Translations under genes and position numbers: made by a program | Part shown: in pieces, positions 57,613-64,000 of the stretch | Layout: each line of letters starts with the position of its first letter | How positions within the stretch are numbered: the stretch's first letter is position 1 | Notes under the pieces: generated by a model | What the model saw: only the letters and a program-made list of their open reading frames with translations | What the model was told of the DNA's origin: nothing | Databases searched by the model: none | Origin: Pseudoflavonifractor_A sp022772585 | GTDB taxonomy: Bacteria; Bacillota; Clostridia; Oscillospirales; Oscillospiraceae | Length of the DNA stretch: 64,000 bases | Assembly (NCBI RefSeq): GCF_052065415.1 | Contig: NZ_JBQHUB010000004.1 | Span: 62,001 to 126,000, forward strand | Direction of reading: 5' to 3'

Positions 57613-58365
57613 ATGAGCGAAGCCATTCTGGAGATCCGGCATCTCAGCAAGGCCTTCGGCGCCCACGTGGTGCTGCGGGACATCGACTTTACCGTCCATC
57701 CCGGCGACGTGACTTCCATCATCGGCGCCTCCGGATCGGGCAAATCCACCCTGCTGCGGTGCGTCAACCTGCTGGAGACCCCCACTTCCGGCGAGATCCT
57801 CTTCCACGGCAGGGACGTGGCCGGCCGGGGGATGAACGCCGCCTCCTACCGCTCCAAGGTGGGCATGGTGTTCCAGTCCTTCAACCTGTTCAACAACATG
57901 ACTGTGCTGGAAAACTGCATGGTGGGCCAGACCAAGGTGCTGAAAAAGAGCAAGGAAGAGGCCCGCCAGAACGCCATGAAGTACCTGGAGAAGGTGGGCA
58001 TGGCGCCCTACATCAACGCCAAGCCCCGGCAGATCTCCGGCGGCCAGAAGCAGCGGGTGGCCATCGCCCGGGCCCTGGCCATGGAGCCGGAGGTGCTGCT
58101 CTTCGACGAGCCTACCTCCGCCCTGGACCCGGAGATGGTGGGCGAGGTGCTCGCCGTCATGCGGGATCTGGCCAACGAGGGCATGACCATGCTGGTGGTC
58201 ACCCATGAGATGGCCTTTGCCCGGGACGTGAGCAACCATGTGGTCTATATGGCCGACGGCGTCATCTGCGAGGAGGGCGAGCCCAAGGAGCTCTTCGCCC
58301 ACCCCAAGCAGGCCCGCACCCGGGAGTTCCTTTCCCGCTTTACGGGACAGGTGAGCGGGGACTGA
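57613..58365 (+). CDS. Lysine (basic amino acid) ABC transporter, ATPase
   Basis: A 250-residue ABC ATPase of the polar amino acid type: Walker A GASGSGKST near residue 38, Q-loop MVFQSFNLFNNM near 87, signature ISGGQKQRVAIARAL near 138, Walker B LLFDEPTSALDPEM near 160 and switch His in VVTHEMAFA near 196. It begins one base after the permease stop. Its own stop codon (58363-58365) touches the end of the second palindromic element, which is therefore in the 3' untranslated part of this operon. Confidence 0.93.
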   Translation: MSEAILEIRHLSKAFGAHVVLRDIDFTVHPGDVTSIIGASGSGKSTLLRCVNLLETPTSGEILFHGRDVAGRGMNAASYRSKVGMVFQSFNLFNNMTVLENCMVGQTKVLKKSKEEARQNAMKYLEKVGMAPYINAKPRQISGGQKQRVAIARALAMEPEVLLFDEPTSALDPEMVGEVLAVMRDLANEGMTMLVVTHEMAFARDVSNHVVYMADGVICEEGEPKELFAHPKQARTREFLSRFTGQVSGD

Positions 58366-58511
58366 TACTGATTTCAAATAAAATGCTTTATTTGAAATCC
58401 CGCGTGCTGCGCACGCTGGTGCCGCACATGCGTGCGTCACGGCGTCTTATAAAAACCTGACGCGCTTCGCGCTATAAAAAGCTTTTCAAGCTTTTTAACA
58501 AGTTTTAGTAT
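58365..58511 (-). repeat. Multi-hairpin palindromic element, copy 2
   Basis: 147 bases; the minus strand aligns with copy 1 (10872-11021) end to end, from ATACTA to CAGTAT. Matching stems differ in sequence but keep pairing: AAAACTTG/CAGGTTTT, GCGC/GCGC hairpin, CGCAC/GTGCG, GCGTGC/GCACGC and a terminal ATTTCAAATAAA/TTTATTTGAAAT. It begins on the last base of the ATPase stop codon and lies between convergent genes, as copy 1 does. Confidence 0.75.
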
Positions 58512-58530
58512 GAGCACGACAAACGTACAA

Positions 58531-58564
58531 AAAAGCGAGCGCACCGCCGGGTGCGCTCGCTTTT
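58531..58564 (-). terminator. Terminator after ftsH
   Basis: A 15-bp perfect stem (58531-58545 / 58550-58564) with A-run and T-run edges, 17 bases past the ftsH stop on the minus strand; on that strand it continues TTTTTTGTACG. Confidence 0.92.
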
Positions 58565-58581
58565 GCCGTTTCGTGGGGGAA

Positions 58582-60570
58582 TTACGGATCGTCCCGTTCC
58601 TCTTTGCCGGAGGGAGACTCCTCCCGGGACGGGGCGGACCGCTCCCCGGTGATCTCGGGCAGCAGCTCGGGGCCCAGGTCCACGGGCTCCTCTGCCTTTG
58701 CAGGGCCCTCGCCCGGAGGGGGGAGGGTTTCGGCGCCGGTAAAGACCAGCTCGAAGGTGGCGGCGTCCATGTTCTCATACTCCAGCAGGTATTCCGCCGT
58801 GCGCTCCAGCTCGGCGCGTTTCGTCTCCAGAATGCTCCGGCACCGGGCATAGGCCTCGTCGATCAGGGTTTTGACCTCCTCGTCGATGAGGGCGGCAACC
58901 TCTTCCGAATAGTTCTTGGTCTGGGCCATGGAACGGCCAATAAAGACCTCGTCATGGCCCGAGTCAAAGACCACGTTGCCCAGCTTATCGCTCATACCGT
59001 ACCGGGTGACCATGTTCCGGGCAATGGAGGTGGCCTTCTGCAGGTCGTTGCCCGCGCCGGTGGAGATGTCGCCCAGACAGAGCTCCTCGGCCGCCCGGCC
59101 GCCCAGACAGACGGCGATGCGTTCGGCCAGGGCCTGGCGGGACATGAAGGACACGTCCTCCTGAGGCAGGGAGATGGTCATGCCCCCCGCCATGCCCCGG
59201 GGGATGATGGTGATCTGATGGACCGGGTCCTGGGTCTCCAGTTCGTGGATAACCACGGCATGGCCCGCCTCGTGGAAGGCGGTGAGCTTCCGCTCCCGCT
59301 CGATGACCACGCGGCTCTTCTTTTCGGGGCCGGCCACCACCTTGATGACGGCCTCCTGCAGGTCCCGCATGGCGATGAAGCGCTCATGCCGCCGGGCAGC
59401 CAGCAGGGCCGCTTCGTTCATCAGGTTCTCCAGATCGGCGCCGGTAAAGCCGCCGGTGCCCTTGGCCAGCTCGGAGAGATCCACATCCTCGGCCAGGGGT
59501 TTGTTGCGGGCGTGTACCTTCAGGATCTCCTCCCGCCCCTTGATGTCGGGGGGACCCACATAGACCTGCCGGTCGAACCGGCCGGGCCGCAGCAGGGCGG
59601 GATCCAGAATATCCTGCCGGTTGGTGGCAGCCAGCACCACCACGCCCTCGTTGGAGCCGAAGCCGTCCATCTCCACCAGCAGCTGGTTGAGGGTCTGCTC
59701 CCGCTCATCATGGCCGCCGCCCAGGCCGGCGCCGCGCTGGCGGCCCACCGCGTCGATCTCGTCGATAAAGACGATGGCGGGGGCGTTTTTCTTGGCCTGG
59801 TCAAAGAGGTCCCGGACACGGGAGGCGCCCACGCCCACGTAGAGCTCCACAAAGTCGGAGCCCGAGATGGACAGGAAGTTGACCCCCGCCTCCCCGGCCA
59901 CGGCCTTGGCCAGCAGGGTCTTGCCGGTGCCCGGAGGGCCCACCAGCAGAACGCCCTTGGGGATGCGGGCCCCCAGAGCCAGGAACCGCTTGGGATCCCG
60001 CAGGAACTCCACGATCTCCTGCAGCTCGGTCTTCTCCTCCCGGGCGCCCGCCACGTCGGCAAAGGTGACCTTTTTGGCCTGATCCTCCCCGGTGCGGGTG
60101 CGGGCCCGGCCGAAGCGGGCGGTGCGGTCGCCGCCGCCCCCTCCCCCGCCGTTCTGGCGCAGGAACATGACGTACCACAGCCCGCCGAAGACCGCGAACA
60201 CGGCCACCCAGGCCAGGACATCGAACCACCACGGCTTCTGGAAGGCGGCAGGATAGTCGTAATCCAGGATACCGGCGGCCTTCTGGCTGGCCAGCATGTC
60301 GTTGAACTCCTCATAAAAAGCCTCAAAGCTGGGCAGGTCATAGACCAAAGTTTTGGTGCCGTATCCCATGTCCTCCCGCAGGGTCAGGGTAAGGCGGTTC
60401 CCTTTGACCACTACCTCGGAGACTTTTTGCTGGACCAGCAGCTGGCGGATGTCGCCATAGGTCAGCTGAGGCTGGTCATTGATGCCGCGCAGCGTAAAAA
60501 TGGTCATCAGCAGGATGAGGACCACCAGCATGGAAAAGCTGATGTCGCGCAGGCTTCCTTTCCGATTCAA
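58582..60570 (-). CDS. ftsH: ATP-dependent zinc metalloprotease FtsH
   Basis: A 662-residue membrane-bound AAA protease that degrades misfolded and regulatory proteins. Two membrane segments (residues 11-29 and about 115-135) flank an extracytoplasmic domain; a Gly-rich stretch (seven Gly near 142) follows; AAA domain with Walker A GPPGTGKT near 209, Walker B FIDEIDAVG and the second-region-of-homology RPGRFDRQ; protease site HEAGH near 432. The tail is Pro/Glu-rich. The start is a TTG at 60570 with GGGGGAG about ten bases upstream; no ATG fits. It follows hpt and tilS on the same strand, the usual Firmicute tilS-hpt-ftsH order. Confidence 0.95.
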   Translation of the reverse strand: MNRKGSLRDISFSMLVVLILLMTIFTLRGINDQPQLTYGDIRQLLVQQKVSEVVVKGNRLTLTLREDMGYGTKTLVYDLPSFEAFYEEFNDMLASQKAAGILDYDYPAAFQKPWWFDVLAWVAVFAVFGGLWYVMFLRQNGGGGGGGDRTARFGRARTRTGEDQAKKVTFADVAGAREEKTELQEIVEFLRDPKRFLALGARIPKGVLLVGPPGTGKTLLAKAVAGEAGVNFLSISGSDFVELYVGVGASRVRDLFDQAKKNAPAIVFIDEIDAVGRQRGAGLGGGHDEREQTLNQLLVEMDGFGSNEGVVVLAATNRQDILDPALLRPGRFDRQVYVGPPDIKGREEILKVHARNKPLAEDVDLSELAKGTGGFTGADLENLMNEAALLAARRHERFIAMRDLQEAVIKVVAGPEKKSRVVIERERKLTAFHEAGHAVVIHELETQDPVHQITIIPRGMAGGMTISLPQEDVSFMSRQALAERIAVCLGGRAAEELCLGDISTGAGNDLQKATSIARNMVTRYGMSDKLGNVVFDSGHDEVFIGRSMAQTKNYSEEVAALIDEEVKTLIDEAYARCRSILETKRAELERTAEYLLEYENMDAATFELVFTGAETLPPPGEGPAKAEEPVDLGPELLPEITGERSAPSREESPSGKEERDDP

Positions 60571-60704
60571 AATGCGGACACTCCCCCCGGCGCACCCCTA
60601 GGGGGGAACGCCTGCTTCGTTAAAATAACAAGTTATTTTTCAGCTTCTGTAATTATATCCGGGGCGGAAGGGGGTTCTTTTCCCCCTGGCTCCGGGTCTG
60701 CGGA

Positions 60705-61250
60705 TCATTCGCCCCCGTAGACGCTGGGCTTCAGGATGCCGATGTAGGGCAGGTTGCGGTACTTCTCGTCATAGTCCAGGCCGTAGCCCACCACGAACTC
60801 GTCGGGGATGGTGAAGCCGGAGTACTGCACCGCCACCGGCTTGGTGCGCCGCTCGGGCTTATCCAGCAGGGTGCACAGCCGGATGGAGGCGGGATGCCGG
60901 GCCTCCAGCAGCTTGAGCAGGTAGCTCAGGGTGTTGCCGCTGTCCAGGATGTCCTCCACCACGATGACGTCCTTGCCCTCGATCTGCTCGGACAGGTCCT
61001 TGATGATCTTCACCTGGCCGGAGCTGGTGGTGCCGCTGCCGTAGGAGGACACGGCCATGAAATCCACGGTGCAGGGCAGGGTGATGTGCCGCACCAGGTC
61101 GGCCATAAACACGAAGGAACCACGGAGCACGCTGACCAGCAGAGGCTCCTTGCCGGCATAGTCCCGGTCGATCTGGGCAGCCAGCTCACAGACCCGCTGC
61201 TCCAGCTGCTCTTCGGAAAAAAGGACGCACTTGATGTCTTGTTCCAGCAT
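60705..61250 (-). CDS. hpt: Hypoxanthine phosphoribosyltransferase
   Basis: A 181-residue purine-salvage enzyme that makes IMP/GMP from hypoxanthine/guanine and PRPP. Seen: VSVLRGSFVFMADLVRH near residue 43, the PRPP loop VVVEDILDSGNTLSYLL near 95, and the C-terminal FVVGYGLDYDEKYRNLPYIG near 152. It lies two bases after tilS and 134 bases before ftsH, all leftwards, the standard Firmicute cluster. Given the purine-degrading genes elsewhere in the window it is the competing salvage route, but its place here is housekeeping. Confidence 0.95.
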   Translation of the reverse strand: MLEQDIKCVLFSEEQLEQRVCELAAQIDRDYAGKEPLLVSVLRGSFVFMADLVRHITLPCTVDFMAVSSYGSGTTSSGQVKIIKDLSEQIEGKDVIVVEDILDSGNTLSYLLKLLEARHPASIRLCTLLDKPERRTKPVAVQYSGFTIPDEFVVGYGLDYDEKYRNLPYIGILKPSVYGGE

Positions 61251-61252
61251 AA

Positions 61253-62641
61253 TTATGTTTCCTTTCTCTCTGATATGTGAATGAATTGGATCTCATAGGC
61301 TTCCTCACCCGGCCGGGCGGTCCGGGAGGAGTCCGGCCCGAAACCGGCCAGGGCCAGGAGGCCGCCGCCGTCGCAGAGCACCGGCAGCCGCTCCCGGTCC
61401 AGCCGGGGGATGCGGCGGTCGATGAGCAGCTTTTTCAGGGTGCGGCTTCCCCGTCCGGGCAGGCGGATGGCGTCCCCCGTCCGGCGGGGACGGAGGAGCG
61501 GAAGGCCCTGAAAGGCGGGAAAATAGCAGACGCCCGGCGGCGGATCGGTGGGGCACACCGTCCGGCGGCAGCGGCAGCCGTACAGGGCGCCCTCGGGCCA
61601 GGTCTCCCCCTCCATATTCAGGGGCGTGGGGGCAAAGGAACCGCCGGAGGGCCCCGGACAGAACCAAAGCTCCCCATAGACCCGCCGGACCACCCGCCTG
61701 CCAGGCAGGGAGACCTGGGCGGAGGGATCGCTCCCCCGGGCCAGACCGGTCACGGCCCTGAGATGGGCGGCGGTACAGCCGTCGGAGCCGCCCTCCATCC
61801 GCTCCAGCAGCAGGCGGACCACTCTGGGGGCGACGGCGGCGGGGGCGGAGGCGATAAGCCCGGCGTCCAGCACCAGTGCCCCCGACTCCTGCCGGGCCTG
61901 ACCGGCCCGCTGGGCGGCCAAATCGTTAAGGCAGCGCTGGTCGCACGCCAGGGCACGGGTGGTCCCGGCCAGGCGGTGGGTGAACTGGGGATTGATCTGC
62001 TCCAGCAGGGGCATGACCTGATGGCGCAGCAGGTTGCGGGTATAGGTATCGTCGGCGTTGGAGCTGTCCTCCACATGGGGCAGGCCGTGACCGGCCAGAT
62101 ATCCCTCGATCTCCCGGCGGGAGACGGTCAAAAGGGGCCGGATCAGCGGGCCCCGCCGGGGTGCTATGCCGGTGAGGCCCTGGAGTGCGGCGCCCCGGAC
62201 CAGGTGGAGCAATACAGTCTCAGCGTTGTCGTCGGCGTTGTGGGCGGTGGCGACGCGGTCACAGTCCAGCGCCCGGGCGGTCTCCTCCAGAAAGGCGTAG
62301 CGCATGGACCGGGCAGTCTCCTCAATGCCCTTCCTCCGCCGGCGTGCCTCGTCGGCTACGTTGCCGGAGCCCAGGGTGAAGGGAATGCCCCAATCCCGGC
62401 ACAGGTTTTCCACAAAAGCGGCGTCCCGTGTGGATTCCTCTCCCCGGAGCCGGTGGTCGAAATGGGCGGCAAAGAGAGAGAATCCCGCCTGCTCCGCCAT
62501 GGTGTGGAGCAGGTGCAGGAGACAGACGGAGTCGGCCCCGCCGGACACGGCGCACAGTACCCGGCAGCCCGGAGGGAGCATGCCGTATTCCTCTGTCAGG
62601 TCCCGTACTCTTTGCAGCATGGCGATCTCCTGCGGGTCCAC
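61253..62641 (-). CDS. tilS: tRNA(Ile)-lysidine synthase TilS
   Basis: A 462-residue enzyme that changes C34 of the AUA-reading tRNA-Ile to lysidine using ATP and lysine. The PP-loop is CAVSGGADSVCLLHLL near residue 28; other family marks are FDHRLRGEES near 61, ATAHNADDNAET near 130 and RPLLTVSRREIEGYL near 172; the C-terminal TilS-C domain (RTGDAIRLPGRGSRTLKKLL) is present. Only two bases separate it from the dnaB stop, so it is probably translated from the same message as hpt and perhaps ftsH. Confidence 0.95.
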   Translation of the reverse strand: MDPQEIAMLQRVRDLTEEYGMLPPGCRVLCAVSGGADSVCLLHLLHTMAEQAGFSLFAAHFDHRLRGEESTRDAAFVENLCRDWGIPFTLGSGNVADEARRRRKGIEETARSMRYAFLEETARALDCDRVATAHNADDNAETVLLHLVRGAALQGLTGIAPRRGPLIRPLLTVSRREIEGYLAGHGLPHVEDSSNADDTYTRNLLRHQVMPLLEQINPQFTHRLAGTTRALACDQRCLNDLAAQRAGQARQESGALVLDAGLIASAPAAVAPRVVRLLLERMEGGSDGCTAAHLRAVTGLARGSDPSAQVSLPGRRVVRRVYGELWFCPGPSGGSFAPTPLNMEGETWPEGALYGCRCRRTVCPTDPPPGVCYFPAFQGLPLLRPRRTGDAIRLPGRGSRTLKKLLIDRRIPRLDRERLPVLCDGGGLLALAGFGPDSSRTARPGEEAYEIQFIHISERKET

Positions 62642-62643
62642 GC

Positions 62644-63990
62644 CTAATACTCCTCATGCCGCCGGTCGATGGAGGAGAAGGTGGTGTACTCGGGCAGCCA
62701 CTGCAGCTCCACCGTCTTGGTCTCGCCGTGGCGGTTCTTGGCGATGATGCACTCGGCCAGGTTGTGGTTCTCACTGTCCTCGTTGTAATAGTCGTCCCGG
62801 TAGAGGAACATGACGATGTCGGCGTCCTGCTCGATGGCGCCCGACTCACGCAGGTCGGAGAGCATGGGCCGCTTGTCGGAGCGGCTCTCCGGTCCGCGGG
62901 AGAGCTGGGACAGGCAGACCACCGGCACATTGAGCTCCTTGGCCATGATCTTCAGGGCCCGGGAGATGTCGGAGACGATCTGCTGCCGGTTGTCCCCGGA
63001 GCGGACCTTGCCTCCGGCGGAGGTCATCAGCTGGAGGTAGTCTATGACGACCAGTCCCAGATTATCCACCCGGCGGCACTTGGCGTTCATGTCGGCCACG
63101 CTGAGGGAGGGATTGTCGTCGATGAGGATCTGGGTCTTGTTCAGGGCGGCCGAGGCGGCGGCGATGCGGTTCCAGTCCTCCTCGGAGAGCTTGCCGGTGA
63201 CCAGCTTCTTGTTGTCCACAAAGGACTCGCCGGAGATCAGGCGCATGGCCAGCTGCTCCCGGCTCATCTCCAGGGAGAAAAAGACCACCGTTTTGCCCGA
63301 AAACTTGCCCGCGTGAAGGAGCATGTTCAGGGCAAAGGAAGTCTTGCCCATGCCGGGGCGGGCGGCCAGCAAAATCAGGTCGGACTTGTTCAGGCCCGAG
63401 ATGGCCATATCCACATCGGGCAGGCCGGTGGACAGGCCGGGAACGGCGGAGTCGCTGGCGGCAAGCTCGCTGAGCCGCTCGTACACGTTGAGGATGACGC
63501 TGGAGATGTGCTCCAGCCCCTGGGCGCCCCGGCCCTGGCGGATGGCGTAGATCCGCTGCTCGGCGGCCTCCAGCACATCCTGGGCGGTGCCCGTCCCCTC
63601 CTGGATCATGGCGGTCAGGTCCCCGGCAGTCTCGGCGATGCGGCGGAGCAGGGCCTTGTCCTTGACGATGGCCACATACTCCTTCACGTTGGCGGCGGTG
63701 GGGGTGATCTCCATGAGCTGGAGGACATAGTTGCGGGAGGTGTTCTCATCGTAGACGCCGTTCTGCCGCATGTGGTCCAGCACGGTCACCGGGTCGATGG
63801 TCAGGGAGAAGTTGAACATGGAGTAGATGGTCTCATAGATCTCCCGGTTCTGGCGGAGATAGAAGTCCTCCGGCTTGAGGGCCTCGATGACCTCGGGCAC
63901 GCACCGGGCGTCGATGAGCATGGAGCCCAGCACGCTCTGCTCGGCCTCCACCGAGTGGGGCATCTGCCGGACAAGCAGTTCCTCGTCCAC
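62644..63990 (-). CDS. dnaB: Replicative DNA helicase DnaB
   Basis: A 448-residue replicative helicase that unwinds DNA ahead of the fork as a hexamer. N-terminal DnaB domain (PHSVEAEQSVLGSMLIDARC near residue 11), RecA-like domain with Walker A AARPGMGKTSFALNM near 205, VVFFSLEMSREQLAMRL near 230, Walker B LVVIDYLQLM near 300 and SQLSRGPESR near 350. There is no intein. The start is a GTG at 63990 with AGGTG close upstream, ten bases from the window edge, so the gene seems complete. Confidence 0.95.
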   Translation of the reverse strand: MDEELLVRQMPHSVEAEQSVLGSMLIDARCVPEVIEALKPEDFYLRQNREIYETIYSMFNFSLTIDPVTVLDHMRQNGVYDENTSRNYVLQLMEITPTAANVKEYVAIVKDKALLRRIAETAGDLTAMIQEGTGTAQDVLEAAEQRIYAIRQGRGAQGLEHISSVILNVYERLSELAASDSAVPGLSTGLPDVDMAISGLNKSDLILLAARPGMGKTSFALNMLLHAGKFSGKTVVFFSLEMSREQLAMRLISGESFVDNKKLVTGKLSEEDWNRIAAASAALNKTQILIDDNPSLSVADMNAKCRRVDNLGLVVIDYLQLMTSAGGKVRSGDNRQQIVSDISRALKIMAKELNVPVVCLSQLSRGPESRSDKRPMLSDLRESGAIEQDADIVMFLYRDDYYNEDSENHNLAECIIAKNRHGETKTVELQWLPEYTTFSSIDRRHEEY

Positions 63991-64000
63991 GGAAACACCT

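Overview
The window reads as a chromosomal segment of a GC-rich Clostridia-class Firmicute, most like the Oscillospiraceae (Flavonifractor / Lawsonibacter / Intestinimonas type). The reasons are the strong GC bias, consensus sigma-A promoters in AT-rich gaps, AGGAGG-type ribosome sites, Firmicute gene pairs (recJ-relA, tatD with its radical SAM partner), a lysine riboswitch, and selenium and anaerobic purine genes typical of strict anaerobes. The genus assignment is inference. I see no rRNA, tRNA, CRISPR array, prophage or intact insertion sequence.

Layout. 1-6.2 kb: 5'-truncated recJ, the (p)ppGpp synthetase/hydrolase, then an ATP-grasp ligase followed by an Asp/Glu-racemase-family gene, a pairing that suggests a D-aspartate branch in peptidoglycan. 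6.2-10.8 kb: a selenium block (DUF3343, yedF, yedE, selD) read leftwards with a LysR regulator diverging from it. selD contains an in-frame TGA read as selenocysteine, so its true start lies 129 bases upstream of the first Met after that codon. 11.0-17.8 kb: three tandem BMP/PnrA-type substrate-binding lipoproteins and a selenium-dependent xanthine dehydrogenase, all leftwards. 18.1-27.8 kb, rightwards: diaminopropionate ammonia-lyase (ygeX type), ygeY, ygeW, carbamate kinase, RidA, a permease fragment and two NCS2 purine permeases. Together 6.9-27.8 kb looks like a purine/urate catabolic island with its selenium supply genes. ssnA, hyuA, ygfK and the FAD subunit of the dehydrogenase are not in the window.

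27.8-42.0 kb: mixed housekeeping and accessory genes (dCMP deaminase, YeiH-type transporter with LysR regulator, ABC-F ATPase, CmpB-like membrane protein, YbaK, M42 peptidase, DUF523 remnant, nucleotidyltransferase, CBS protein, orphan VanR-like regulator, 2-hydroxyacid dehydrogenase, TatD and its radical SAM partner). 42.2-49.3 kb: a compact, tightly overlapping locus with a BTAD-type regulator, sortase, transglutaminase-like protein, PilC/GspF-like platform, four small pilin-like membrane proteins and a PilT-like ATPase. It resembles a minimal type IV pilus/type II secretion machine without an extension ATPase, prepilin peptidase or canonical prepilin, and is the best candidate here for an undescribed system.

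49.4-55.2 kb: the two halves of the TIGR03915/TIGR03916 DNA-repair pair flank a MurE-like ligase and a QueG-like protein; then a small gene and rubrerythrin. 55.3-58.4 kb: consensus promoter, lysine riboswitch and a three-gene amino-acid ABC transporter. 58.5-64 kb, leftwards: ftsH, hpt, tilS and dnaB.

Two diverged copies of a ~150-base multi-hairpin element lie between convergent genes at 10.9 and 58.4 kb. Their stems differ in sequence but keep pairing. A 67-base tandem repeat lies at 33.8 kb.
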